DNA of 27,667 nucleotides from Actinomycetales bacterium (GTDB taxonomy: Bacteria; Actinomycetota; Actinomycetes; Actinomycetales; Cellulomonadaceae): positions 1 through 27,667 of the forward strand of contig JAAZAC010000213.1 of NCBI GenBank assembly GCA_012514545.1, in the 5' to 3' direction. Position numbers and translations under genes: made by a program. Positions 1-6,813 of the stretch are shown here, in pieces. The notes under the pieces are model-generated. The model worked only from the letters and a program-made list of their open reading frames with translations, made no database searches and was not told the origin of the DNA. Position 1 is the stretch's first letter, and the number at the start of each line of letters is the position of its first letter.

Positions 1-62
1 CGGTCCAGCGCCGGTCGGGCGCCTCTCGCGTAGACCTTGGTGACGTCCTCGAAGCGGATCAC
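1..62 (-). CDS. ftsE: FtsE, cell-division ABC ATPase (N-terminal fragment, cut by window edge)
   Basis: Only the first 20 codons are present. They read from a GTG at 62 toward base 1 and encode IRFEDVTKVYARGARPAL after the start, the usual N-terminus of actinobacterial FtsE (M-I-R-F-E-x-V-T-K-x-Y). FtsE is the cytoplasmic ATPase of the FtsEX complex, which controls peptidoglycan hydrolysis at the septum. The position directly downstream of prfB on the same strand fits the common prfB-ftsE-ftsX-smpB order. A GAGGAC Shine-Dalgarno-like element lies just upstream (about 66-71). The Walker motifs are outside the window, so the call rests on the N-terminus and synteny. Confidence 0.8.
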   Translation of the reverse strand, partial: MIRFEDVTKVYARGARPALD

Positions 63-297
63 GCGGTCCTCGCGGTCGGGGCGGCGACGCCGGGCAGGCG
101 CCGAGGCGGTCGTGGGACGACCACCCGCTCGCGAGCGTAGGCACGCCGCCGGGCCGCCCCGTCGGGGACACGCCGCCGGTGACCGGCCTCACAGGCGGGG
201 CGCGAGCGCAGGTCCGCGTGGAATCGGGCGCTTTCGCCCGGTTCGGGGCGTGCCCCGCCGCCCGACGGCGGCCGCCCGCCGTCCCGGGGGACCGGCC
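63..297. other. prfB-ftsE intergenic region with one small hairpin
   Basis: This 235-base gap separates prfB and ftsE on the minus strand. It holds no ORF I believe. The only structure I see is an inverted repeat at 222-243. Its 9-bp arms include one G-T pair, and the minus-strand loop is AAAG. There is no U-run, so it could be an mRNA processing or stability element rather than a terminator. No clear TANNNT promoter sits immediately before ftsE, so cotranscription with prfB is plausible. Confidence 0.4.
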
Positions 298-1431
298 TCA
301 GTTCTGCGCGGCCTCGAGCGCCTGGCGGCGGCGCCAGCGGATGCCGGCCTCGATGAAGCCGTCGATGTCGCCGTCGAACACGGCCGAGGGGTTGCCGACC
401 TCGTACTCGGTCCGCAGGTCCTTGACCATCTGGTACGGCTGCAGGACGTACGAGCGCATCTGGTCGCCCCAGCTCGCCTTGATGTCGCCCGCGAGCTCCT
501 TCTTCTGCGCGCGCTCCTCCTCCTGGCGCAGGAGCAGCAGGCGGGACTGGAGGACGCGCAGCGCGGCGGCCCGGTTCTGGATCTGGCTCTTCTCGTTCTG
601 CATCGACACGACGATGCCCGTGGGGATGTGGGTCATCCGCACCGCGGAGTCGGTCGTGTTGACGGACTGCCCGCCGGGGCCGGAGGAGCGGAAGACGTCG
701 ATCTTCAGCTCGTGCTCCGGGATCTCGATGTGGTCGGTCTGCTCGATGAGCGGCACGACCTCCACGGCGGCGAACGACGTCTGGCGGCGGCCCTGGTTGT
801 CGAAGGGGGAGATCCGCACGAGGCGGTGCGTGCCGGCCTCGACGGACAGCGTCCCGTAGGCGTAGGGGGCCTTGACCTCGAAGGTGGCCGACTTGATGCC
901 GGCCTCCTCGGCGTAGGAGGTGTCGAGGACCGTCGTCGGGTAGCCGTGGCGCTCGGCCCACCGCAGGTACATGCGCAGGAGCATCTCGGCGAAGTCGGCG
1001 GCGTCGACGCCGCCCGCGCCGGCCCGGATCGTGACGACGGCCTCGCGCTCGTCGTACTCGCCGGAGAGGAGCGTGCGGACCTCGAGCGCGCCGAGGTCGG
1101 TGCGCAGGGAGGCGAGCTCGGCCTCGGCGTCGGCGAGCGTCGTCGCGCGCTCGGGGTCGTCCTCGGCGGCGTCCATCGCCATCTCGACGAGCACCTCGAG
1201 GTCGTCGAGCCGGCGGCCGAGGGACTCCACGCGCTCGAGCTCGTTCTGGGCGTGGGAGAGGGCGGAGGTCACCTTCTGGGCGGCGTCCGGGTCGTCCCAG
1301 AGGTCGGGCGCGGAGGCCTGCTCGGACAGCTCCGCGATGCGCGCGCACAGGGCCTCGGGGTCGCTCACGGCGCGGATGGTCCCGAGGGTGCTGCGCAGGG
1401 CGGCGATCTCGGCGGGGAAGTCTGTGGCCAC
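298..1431 (-). CDS. prfB: Peptide chain release factor 2 (RF2)
   Basis: RF2 recognises UAA and UGA stop codons and triggers peptidyl-tRNA hydrolysis on the ribosome. The 377-residue protein from a GTG at 1431 has the RF2 codon-reading tripeptide SPF (about residues 208-210, RISPFDNQGRRQTSF). It also has the catalytic GGQ motif (about 253-255, SSGPGGQSVNTT). The N-terminal helical domain (…APDLWDDPDAAQ…) is intact and read in one frame. There is therefore no programmed +1 frameshift and no internal TGA of the kind known from E. coli prfB, which is usual in actinobacteria. A TAGCCT hexamer lies 8 bases before the GTG, so the mRNA may have almost no leader. The reading frame stays open upstream to 1923, but that part runs over the divergent promoter region and is low-complexity. 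Confidence 0.96.
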   Translation of the reverse strand: MATDFPAEIAALRSTLGTIRAVSDPEALCARIAELSEQASAPDLWDDPDAAQKVTSALSHAQNELERVESLGRRLDDLEVLVEMAMDAAEDDPERATTLADAEAELASLRTDLGALEVRTLLSGEYDEREAVVTIRAGAGGVDAADFAEMLLRMYLRWAERHGYPTTVLDTSYAEEAGIKSATFEVKAPYAYGTLSVEAGTHRLVRISPFDNQGRRQTSFAAVEVVPLIEQTDHIEIPEHELKIDVFRSSGPGGQSVNTTDSAVRMTHIPTGIVVSMQNEKSQIQNRAAALRVLQSRLLLLRQEEERAQKKELAGDIKASWGDQMRSYVLQPYQMVKDLRTEYEVGNPSAVFDGDIDGFIEAGIRWRRRQALEAAQN

Positions 1432-1439
1432 GACCGTCC

Positions 1440-1445
1440 AGGCTA
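1440..1445 (-). promoter_or_regulatory. Candidate -10 (TAGCCT) of prfB, near-leaderless
   Basis: On the minus strand TAGCCT ends 8 bases before the GTG at 1431. That would place the transcript 5' end about two bases upstream of the start codon. No Shine-Dalgarno fits between them. The spacing is looser than the 6 bases seen at most other genes in this window, so this is weaker than those. Confidence 0.45.
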
Positions 1446-1682
1446 CCGCCCCTGGCCCCGGCGGCCCGCGGGCGGGGCGGGGGACGCCGTCGGGCGCCCG
1501 CCCGAGGGCTCCTCGGGAGCCCGGGGGAAGGGGCCGGCGACGGCGGGCGGGCGCCGTCGTGGCCCGCGACCGCCGTCCGGGTGACGACCGTCCGGGTGAG
1601 GTTTCTTGAGCGCTCATGCTCAGGCGGAGAGGTCGAGACCTTTTTGTAACCAACTCGTGACCGCCCCCCCTGTCGGGCCCGG

Positions 1683-1731
1683 TGGGAGCGCGACTACATT
1701 GTGGGAGCGCTCCAACGTGGGAGCGCACCCA
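1683..1731 (+). promoter_or_regulatory. Triple LacI/CebR-like operator array upstream of the sugar ABC operon
   Basis: TGGGAGCGC occurs three times in direct orientation at 1683-1691, 1702-1710 and 1718-1726. The second and third extend to near-complete 14-bp palindromes, TGGGAGCGCTCCAA (1702-1715) and TGGGAGCGCACCCA (1718-1731). Each differs by one base from TGGGAGCGCTCCCA, the operator of the LacI-family cellobiose regulators CebR/CelR in actinobacteria. The array brackets a candidate -10 TACATT (1695-1700), so binding should block transcription. No LacI regulator gene is in this window. Confidence 0.8.
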
Positions 1732-1753
1732 CAGCCACCAAAGGGGATATGGC

Positions 1754-3103
1754 ATGAAGTGGTCTCGAACCCGGTCCGCGAAGTTCCTCGCGGTCGGTGC
1801 AGCAGCTGCTCTCCTCCTCGCCGCGTGTGGCGGCGACAACGAGGAGCCCGGAGGCGGGGACGACACGTCGGCTCCCGAGCAGAACGACGAACCCGTCACC
1901 ATCACCATCACGACGTTCGGCACCTTCGGGTACGAGGAGCTCTACGAGGAGTACATGGAGCTTCACCCGAACGTGACGATCGAGGCGACGAACATCGACA
2001 CCGGCGGCAACGCCCGTACCGACACCTTCACCAAGATCGCCGCGGGCTCCGGCCTCACGGACATCGTGGCGCTCGAGGAGGGCTGGCTCGGCGCGATCAT
2101 GGAGGTCTCGGACGCGTTCGAGGACCTGCGTGACTACGGCATCGAGGACCGGGCGAGCGACTGGCTCGACTGGAAGTACCAGCAGGCCACGGACCCGGAC
2201 GGCCGGGTCATCGGCTACGGCACGGACATCGGCCCCGAGGGCATCTGCTACCGCGCCGACCTGCTCCGTGAGGCCGGCATCGGCAGCACCCGCGAGGAGG
2301 TCGCCGCCGCGCTCGAGGGCGACTGGGCCCACTTCTTCGACGTCGGCCGTCAGTACCGCGAGGCGACCGGCAAGGCGTGGTTCGACCACTCCGGCTTCGT
2401 CTGGAACGGCATCGTGAACCAGATGGAGGAGGGCTACTACACCGCCGACGGTGAGCTCAACGTCGAGAACAACGCCGAGCTCCGCGAGGCGTTCGACGTG
2501 CTCGCCGACGCCGTCGCCGACGGTCTCTCCGCCGCCCAGGCGGCGTGGGACTGGAACGGCGGTCAGTCGTTCGTCGACGGCACCTTCGCCACCTTCGTCT
2601 GCCCGGGCTGGATGCTCGGTGTCATCGAGGGCAACGCCGAGGCCGGTGCCGAGGCGGCCGGCATCTCGCTCGACGACGTCGAGTGGGACTTCGCGGACGT
2701 CTTCCCGGGTGGCGCGGCGAACTGGGGCGGCTCCTTCCTCGCCATCTCCGCGACCTCGCAGGTCAAGGAGCAGGCGGCGGCGCTCGCCGACTGGCTGACC
2801 CAGCCGGAGCAGCAGCTCAAGCAGTTCGAGGCGGCGGGCACGTTCCCGAGCACGATCGCCGCGGCGCAGGAGCTGGCCGCCAACCCGACCCCGCGTCCGT
2901 TCTTCAACGACGCGCCGGTCGGCCAGATCCTCGCCAGCCGGGCCGAGGGCGTGCGCGCCCAGTTCAAGGGCCCGGACGACTCCGTGATCCAGGAGAACGT
3001 CTTCGGTCCTGCGCTCCAGGCGCTCGACCAGGGCACGGCGGACGCCGACGCGGCCTGGGCCCAGGCGATCCAGCTGCTCAACGAGCTGGTCGTCAACAAC
3101 TAG
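1754..3103 (+). CDS. Sugar ABC transporter substrate-binding lipoprotein (CebE-like, SBP family 1)
   Basis: This is an extracellular, membrane-anchored solute-binding protein that delivers an oligosaccharide to the permease pair encoded next. The ATG at 1754 follows AAAGGGG and gives 449 residues. It begins with a classical lipoprotein signal: K/R-rich start, hydrophobic stretch, then a LAAC lipobox with Cys25. The mature protein opens with ITITTFGTFGYEELYEEY and continues with GSGLTDIVALEEGWL, which resembles actinobacterial cellobiose/cellotriose binding proteins (CebE). Aromatic-rich segments (WLDWKYQQ, WDWNGGQSF, NWGGSFLAI) fit a sugar cleft. Three CebR-like operators upstream support control by beta-glucoside sugars. 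The sugar itself is inferred. There is no glycosidase or ATPase neighbour. Confidence 0.85.
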   Translation: MKWSRTRSAKFLAVGAAAALLLAACGGDNEEPGGGDDTSAPEQNDEPVTITITTFGTFGYEELYEEYMELHPNVTIEATNIDTGGNARTDTFTKIAAGSGLTDIVALEEGWLGAIMEVSDAFEDLRDYGIEDRASDWLDWKYQQATDPDGRVIGYGTDIGPEGICYRADLLREAGIGSTREEVAAALEGDWAHFFDVGRQYREATGKAWFDHSGFVWNGIVNQMEEGYYTADGELNVENNAELREAFDVLADAVADGLSAAQAAWDWNGGQSFVDGTFATFVCPGWMLGVIEGNAEAGAEAAGISLDDVEWDFADVFPGGAANWGGSFLAISATSQVKEQAAALADWLTQPEQQLKQFEAAGTFPSTIAAAQELAANPTPRPFFNDAPVGQILASRAEGVRAQFKGPDDSVIQENVFGPALQALDQGTADADAAWAQAIQLLNELVVNN

Positions 3104-3122
3104 GTCACTCTCTGTCACGCTA

Positions 3123-3162
3123 AGGCGTTGGGCCCCCGGGGGTTCCCGGGGGCCCACCGCCT
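3123..3162 (+). terminator. Strong intra-operon hairpin between binding protein and permease genes
   Basis: A 12-bp perfect stem (3129-3140 with 3145-3156, loop GGTT) is extended by five more pairs after a single mismatch, 3123-3127 with 3158-3162. It starts 20 bases after the binding-protein stop and lies 28 bases before the permease ATG. There is no U-run. It could be a partial terminator or an RNA-stability element that keeps the binding-protein transcript more abundant than the permease part, as known for malE/malF-type operons. Confidence 0.75.
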
Positions 3163-3190
3163 GACAGCCGGAAACGCGACGGGAACAACG

Positions 3191-4261
3191 ATGTCCTCCA
3201 TGCTCGGGCAGGGCCCACCTGAGGCGGTCGTCGAGACGGAGTGGGCGGAGGCGGAGCGCCGACGCTCGCTCACCTGGCGTCAGCGACTGAGCCGGTTCGA
3301 CCTCAAGGCCTCTCCGTACCTCTACATCTCACCGTTCTTCATCGTCTTCGGGATCGTCGGGCTCTTCCCGCTCGTGTACACGCTGTACGTGGCGCTGCAC
3401 GACTGGGACCTGCTCTCCGGCAAGGAGGCGTTCGTCGGGTTCGAGAACTTCGCCTGGGCGCTGGGCGACCAGTTCTTCTGGAACTCGATCGTCAACACGG
3501 TCTCGATCTTCCTTCTCTCGACGATCCCGCAGCTCATCGGGGCGCTCGTCATCGCCGCCCTGCTCGACCAGCAGATCCGCGCCAAGACGACGTGGCGGAT
3601 GGGCGTCCTGCTCCCGTACGTCGTCACGCCCGTGGCCGTCGCGCTGATCTTCTCCAGCGTCTTCCGCAACGCCGGTGACGCGAGCCTCGCGAACAACATC
3701 GTCGAGGCGCTCGGCTTCGAGCCGATCGAGTGGAAGCGCGAGCGGCTCCCCAGCCACATCGCCATCGCGACGATGGTGAACTGGCGGTGGACGGGCTACA
3801 ACGCGCTCATCCTGCTCTCCGCGATGCAGGCGGTGCCGCGCGACCTCTACGAGGCGGCGGCCATCGACGGCGCGGGCGCCATCAAGCGCTTCTTCTCCGT
3901 CACCCTGCCGAGCATCCGGCCCACGCTGATCTTCGTCGTCGTCACCGCCACGGTGTACGGCCTGCAGATCTTCGCCGAGCCCCGCCTCTACGACGTGTCC
4001 AACGCCGGCGGCATCGGCGGCGCGGACCGGCAGTTCCAGACGACGGTGCTCTACCTGTGGGAGCTCGCGTTCTTCCGGCGGAACTCCGGCCGGGCGTCCG
4101 CGGTCGCCTGGCTGCTGTTCCTGCTCATCATCAGCATCGGGCTGATCAACTTCGTCATCAGCAAGCGCCTCGTGGCGGGCGAGGGCGAGAACCAGCTCAG
4201 CCGCCGGGAGCGGCGCGCGCTCGCGCGAGCCGAGAAGGACCGGAAGGCGGTGGCCCGATGA
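3191..4261 (+). CDS. Sugar ABC transporter permease 1 (MalF/CebF-like)
   Basis: This is an inner-membrane subunit of a carbohydrate (CUT1) ABC importer. From the ATG at 3191 it is 356 residues with about six hydrophobic segments (first at about 44-66, ISPFFIVFGIVGLFPLVY). The EAA loop that docks the ATPase is clear at about 221-240 (YEAAAIDGAGAIKRFF). A basic cytoplasmic N-terminus and a very basic C-terminal tail (SRRERRALARAEKDRK) flank the core. An in-frame upstream start at 3128 would read through the intergenic hairpin and is unlikely. The gene ends in an ATGA overlap with the second permease, so the two are translationally coupled. Confidence 0.92.
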   Translation: MSSMLGQGPPEAVVETEWAEAERRRSLTWRQRLSRFDLKASPYLYISPFFIVFGIVGLFPLVYTLYVALHDWDLLSGKEAFVGFENFAWALGDQFFWNSIVNTVSIFLLSTIPQLIGALVIAALLDQQIRAKTTWRMGVLLPYVVTPVAVALIFSSVFRNAGDASLANNIVEALGFEPIEWKRERLPSHIAIATMVNWRWTGYNALILLSAMQAVPRDLYEAAAIDGAGAIKRFFSVTLPSIRPTLIFVVVTATVYGLQIFAEPRLYDVSNAGGIGGADRQFQTTVLYLWELAFFRRNSGRASAVAWLLFLLIISIGLINFVISKRLVAGEGENQLSRRERRALARAEKDRKAVAR

Positions 4262-5169
4262 CCGCGCTCGGTACGAGCCAGCAGGGGGCGCCCTCGGCGA
4301 TCCCCGTGCCGCAGGAGGAGCCCCGGCGACGCCGGTCGCGCCGCGGGGTGGGCCTCAACAGGCGGCCCGGCTTCGTGGTGTACCTCATCCTCGGGCTGTC
4401 GGTGCTGATCTTCGCCTACCCGCTGTGGTGGTCGTTCGTCGTCGCGAGCGGCACGAACGCGACCCGCGGGCAGACGCTGCCGTTCATCCCCGGCCCGAAC
4501 TTCATGAAGAACGTCAACGCCGTGCTCGAGGCGGTGCCGTTCTGGAAGGCGCTGGGCAACAGCGTCATCGTGTCGACCGTCGTGACGATCTCGGTCGTGA
4601 CGTTCTCGACCCTGGCCGGCTACGCGTTCGCGAAGCTGCGCTTCAAGGGCCGGGACGGGCTGATGATCTTCGTCATCGCGACGATGGCGATCCCGACGCA
4701 GCTCGGCATCATCCCGCTGTTCATGGTCATGCGGACGCTGGGCTGGGTCGGCGACATCAAGGCGGTCATCGTCCCGATGCTCGTGACGGCGTTCGGCGTG
4801 TTCCTCATGCGCCAGTACCTCTCGGGGGTCATCCCCGACGAGCTCATCGAGGCCGCCCGCGTCGACGGCTGCAACCAGATCCGCACGTTCTGGAACGTCG
4901 CGGTGCCGGCGGCCCGGCCCGCGATGGCGATCCTCGCCCTGTTCACGTTCATGCTCGCGTGGACGGACTTCCTGTGGCCGATGGTCGTGCTGAACGCGCA
5001 GAACCCGACGCTGCAGACGGCGCTGGCCAACCTGCAGTCCGGCTACTACATCGACTACTCGATCGTGCTGGCGGGTGCCGTGATGGCCACCATCCCGGTG
5101 CTCTTCCTGTACATCGCGGCGGGCAAGCAGCTCATCTCCGGCATCATGGCCGGCGCCGTGAAGGGCTAG
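4258..5169 (+). CDS. Sugar ABC transporter permease 2 (MalG/CebG-like)
   Basis: This is the second CUT1 permease subunit, 303 residues, starting at the ATG that overlaps the preceding stop by four bases. An Arg-rich cytoplasmic N-terminus (RRRRSRRG, about 23-30) precedes six hydrophobic segments beginning with VVYLILGLSVLIFAYPLWW. The EAA loop is at about 198-218 (IEAARVDGCNQIRTFWNVAV). The operon ends here with no ATPase gene. In many actinobacteria such importers share one multifunctional ATPase, MsiK, encoded elsewhere, and that is my inference for this one. Confidence 0.93.
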   Translation: MTALGTSQQGAPSAIPVPQEEPRRRRSRRGVGLNRRPGFVVYLILGLSVLIFAYPLWWSFVVASGTNATRGQTLPFIPGPNFMKNVNAVLEAVPFWKALGNSVIVSTVVTISVVTFSTLAGYAFAKLRFKGRDGLMIFVIATMAIPTQLGIIPLFMVMRTLGWVGDIKAVIVPMLVTAFGVFLMRQYLSGVIPDELIEAARVDGCNQIRTFWNVAVPAARPAMAILALFTFMLAWTDFLWPMVVLNAQNPTLQTALANLQSGYYIDYSIVLAGAVMATIPVLFLYIAAGKQLISGIMAGAVKG

Positions 5170-5225
5170 CTCGGGGTAGTCGCACGCGTCCTGGTGCGCC
5201 GATCCGGCGCGGTGCGCGGGACGAA

Positions 5226-5262
5226 GACGGGGAGGGGCCCGGACGAGGGGTCCCTCCCCGTC
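5226..5262. terminator. Bidirectional terminator between convergent ABC and Tad operons
   Basis: Inverted repeat GACGGGGAGGG (5226-5236) / CCCTCCCCGTC (5252-5262) forms a perfect 11-bp GC-rich stem with a 15-base loop. It lies between the stop of the plus-strand permease and the stop of the minus-strand TadG-like gene. There is no T-run, as is common for actinobacterial hairpin terminators. Confidence 0.75.
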
Positions 5263-5285
5263 GCCGTGGCGGGGCCCGTCCCGGG

Positions 5286-5771
5286 CTAGGGGTACGTCTC
5301 CGCGCGGGCGCGGGCGGTGACGACGAGCTCGATGCCGTCCGACCACGGCGCGGTGACGACGGTGACCAGGGGGACGTCCGCCACGGCGCGGAGGGTCACC
5401 CGCACCGTGCGGGCGTCGTCGGAGGTGGCCTCGACGACGGTCAGTCCGGTGAAGCGCTCGGCCGCGGGTGCCGCGGCGACGTACTCGGTGACGGTGGCGC
5501 GGACCTCGTCGGAGTCGAGGGGGAGGGGCGCGTCGGCGGCGTAGTAGGTGTCGACGTCGAGGGCGTCCGCGGCCGCCAGGGCCGCGAGGTCGGCGAGGGC
5601 GAGCAGGCGCTTGCGCTCGAGGTGCACGGCCGTCGCCGAGACGACCGCCGCCACGAGCACGATCGCCAGCAGCGCGTACGCGAGGGACAGCACGAGCACC
5701 TGGCCGTCCTCGCGCTCGGAGGCGTCCGGTGCCGGGCGCCGCAGTCGCCACGCAGGCCGGGCCGCGCTCAT
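5286..5771 (-). CDS. TadG-like pseudopilin/secretion-neighbourhood protein
   Basis: 161 residues from the ATG at 5771, which overlaps the upstream stop as ATGA. A basic N-terminus and an acidic patch (DASERED) precede one membrane segment (VLVLSLAYALLAIVLVAAVV, about 25-44). A stretch rich in Ala and Leu follows (RLLALADLAALAAADALD), then a beta-rich C-terminus. This is the pattern of the Rv3654c-type 'helicase/secretion neighbourhood TadE-like' proteins that end actinobacterial tad operons. After Gly in REDGQVLVLS there is no Glu at position +5, unlike the two TadE proteins upstream, so processing by a prepilin peptidase is uncertain. It is the last gene before the shared terminator. Confidence 0.75.
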   Translation of the reverse strand: MSAARPAWRLRRPAPDASEREDGQVLVLSLAYALLAIVLVAAVVSATAVHLERKRLLALADLAALAAADALDVDTYYAADAPLPLDSDEVRATVTEYVAAAPAAERFTGLTVVEATSDDARTVRVTLRAVADVPLVTVVTAPWSDGIELVVTARARAETYP

Positions 5772-6202
5772 CGGGCCGCCACGTACGTGTCGACCTCGGC
5801 CGTCGTCGTCGCGGACACCGGGACGGCGAGCGGCACCACCTCCTGCAGCCAGCCGGGCACGCCGGGCAGGGCGACGTCGACCGACACCGTCACCGTCACC
5901 GACGTCCCCGGGGCGAGGCACTCGCCGGCGCACGCCACGTCGACGGCGGTCGGGGCGTCGCGCAGGCCCTGGTCGGCCAGGGCGAGACCGACCGCGGCGG
6001 CGACGCGCTCGTCGGCTCCGGTGCCCGTGCGGTCGCCCGCGGACGTCACGACGACGCGGGCGGCCTCCCGCGCGGCCGCGTCCACCGCGAACGTCGCCGC
6101 CTGCACCCGGCCGAGCACGAGCACGAGGTAGACGACGGGGACGAGCAGCACGAGCGTGACGCCGAGGAACTCGACGAGCGCGCTGCCCTCGTCGCCCCTC
6201 AC
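5768..6202 (-). CDS. TadE-family minor pseudopilin (second copy)
   Basis: 144 residues from a GTG at 6202, overlapping the preceding stop as GTGA. The N-terminus DEGSALVEFLGVTLVLLVP is a prepilin-type motif. Gly6 precedes the hydrophobic helix and Glu11 stands at +5, as in TadE/TadF pseudopilins. A helical segment with AAAREAARVVV follows, and two Cys (ACAGEC, about 91-96) may form a disulfide. TadE-like proteins are membrane-anchored minor components of Flp/Tad pili. The central VAAAVGLALADQGL and the beta-rich tail fit the family. Confidence 0.85.
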   Translation of the reverse strand: MRGDEGSALVEFLGVTLVLLVPVVYLVLVLGRVQAATFAVDAAAREAARVVVTSAGDRTGTGADERVAAAVGLALADQGLRDAPTAVDVACAGECLAPGTSVTVTVSVDVALPGVPGWLQEVVPLAVPVSATTTAEVDTYVAAR

Positions 6203-6603
6203 CGGTCCTCCTGGAGGGCATGCCCCTCCACCGTGAGGACGCCGCCCGGCCCGAGCAGGCCCAGCACCGGCAGGGGGGCCGAGACCGTCACGCGCACGAC
6301 GTCGAGGCCGTCCACGGTGGTCCGCTCCGCGCGCACGTCCTCGGCGAAGGACGGTGCCAGCGCCGACGCGACGAGCTCGCGGGTCCGCGCGGCCCCGGCC
6401 TCGGGGCCGCTGCCGTCGAGCGCCCCGTACCGCGCGCCCTCCGCGGCGCAGTCCACGAGCGTCGCCCGCACGTGCAGCGCCAGCGCGAGCTGCACGACGC
6501 CGGCGAACAGCACGGTCGTCAGGATGCCGACGAGGACGAACTCGACGGCCGCGGAACCGGCGTCGGGCGCGACCCCGCGCTCAGCCGCCGAACGACGTGA
6601 CAC
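6199..6603 (-). CDS. TadE-family minor pseudopilin (first copy)
   Basis: 134 residues from a GTG at 6603. The motif DAGSAAVEFVLVGIL has Gly16 and Glu21 in the +1/+5 arrangement of prepilin-like TadE proteins, followed by a hydrophobic helix to about residue 45. The sequence VDCAAEGARYGAL after the helix is typical of TadE. The start overlaps the end of the pilin gene by 23 bases. No later in-frame ATG/GTG before the prepilin motif offers a better start. It is presumably exported and assembled with the Tad machinery encoded upstream. Confidence 0.85.
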   Translation of the reverse strand: MSRRSAAERGVAPDAGSAAVEFVLVGILTTVLFAGVVQLALALHVRATLVDCAAEGARYGALDGSGPEAGAARTRELVASALAPSFAEDVRAERTTVDGLDVVRVTVSAPLPVLGLLGPGGVLTVEGHALQEDR

Positions 6604-6742
6604 GCTCGATCGCCGACGCGAACAGGTCGGTCAGGGCGGGACCGGCGACGGCCCAGATGGCCAGGACCAGGCCGGCCGTCATGAGCGTCACGAGCACCCA
6701 GCCGGGCACGTCGCCGCGCTCGCGGTTCGCGTGTGGTGTCAC
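6581..6742 (-). CDS. Small Flp-like pilin candidate lacking the usual Glu+5
   Basis: A 53-residue protein from GTG at 6742, preceded by a good GAGGAG ribosome site six bases away. It has a short charged N-terminus (ANRERGDVPGW) and a single 20-odd-residue hydrophobic helix (VLVTLMTAGLVLAIWAVAGP). The size and position between tadC and tadE match the Flp/DUF4244 pilin slot of actinobacterial tad operons. Unlike classical Flp pilins (G-ATAIEYG) there is no Glu at +5 after a candidate cleavage Gly. The residue after Gly10 at +5 is Trp, and after Gly14 it is Thr. It may be a processed pilin with altered recognition or an unprocessed membrane peptide. The frame is open further upstream to 6817, but that part is Arg/Pro-rich and lacks a ribosome site. 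Confidence 0.75.
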   Translation of the reverse strand: MTPHANRERGDVPGWVLVTLMTAGLVLAIWAVAGPALTDLFASAIERVTSFGG

Positions 6743-6813
6743 CTTCGCTCCTCGGGACAGGGGCGGCGTCGGGCCGCCCGGGCAGCGGCGGCGTCGGCCG
6801 CCTCGGACAGGTC

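Larger units (their letters stand above)
1432..1753. other. Divergent intergenic control region, prfB / sugar ABC operon
   Basis: This 322-base gap contains, in order: a -10-like TAGCCT for prfB (1440-1445), an imperfect tandem copy of GACCG(CCG)TCCGGGTGA around 1568-1600, a perfect 10-bp palindrome TGAGCGCTCA (1607-1616), an inverted repeat AGGTC-GA-GACCT followed by a T-run (1630-1645), a -10-like TACATT (1695-1700), and three copies of TGGGAGCGC. I see no convincing gene in it. Confidence 0.6.

Noticed and set aside
37..1584. Long plus-strand open frame opposite prfB (515 residues)
   Set aside because: Arg/Gly/Val-rich antisense shadow of prfB produced by high GC. The prfB product has all family motifs, and this frame has none.
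1630..1645. AGGTC-GA-GACCT followed by TTTTT as a rho-independent terminator
   Set aside because: The stem is 5 bp with a 2-base loop, or 4 bp with a 4-base loop, which is too weak. No gene ends just upstream on the plus strand. Kept only as part of the intergenic description.
4051..5751. Minus-strand 566-residue open frame opposite permease 2
   Set aside because: Low-complexity His/Asp/Arg-rich antisense of a clear permease gene. It also runs through the terminator and the TadG-like gene.
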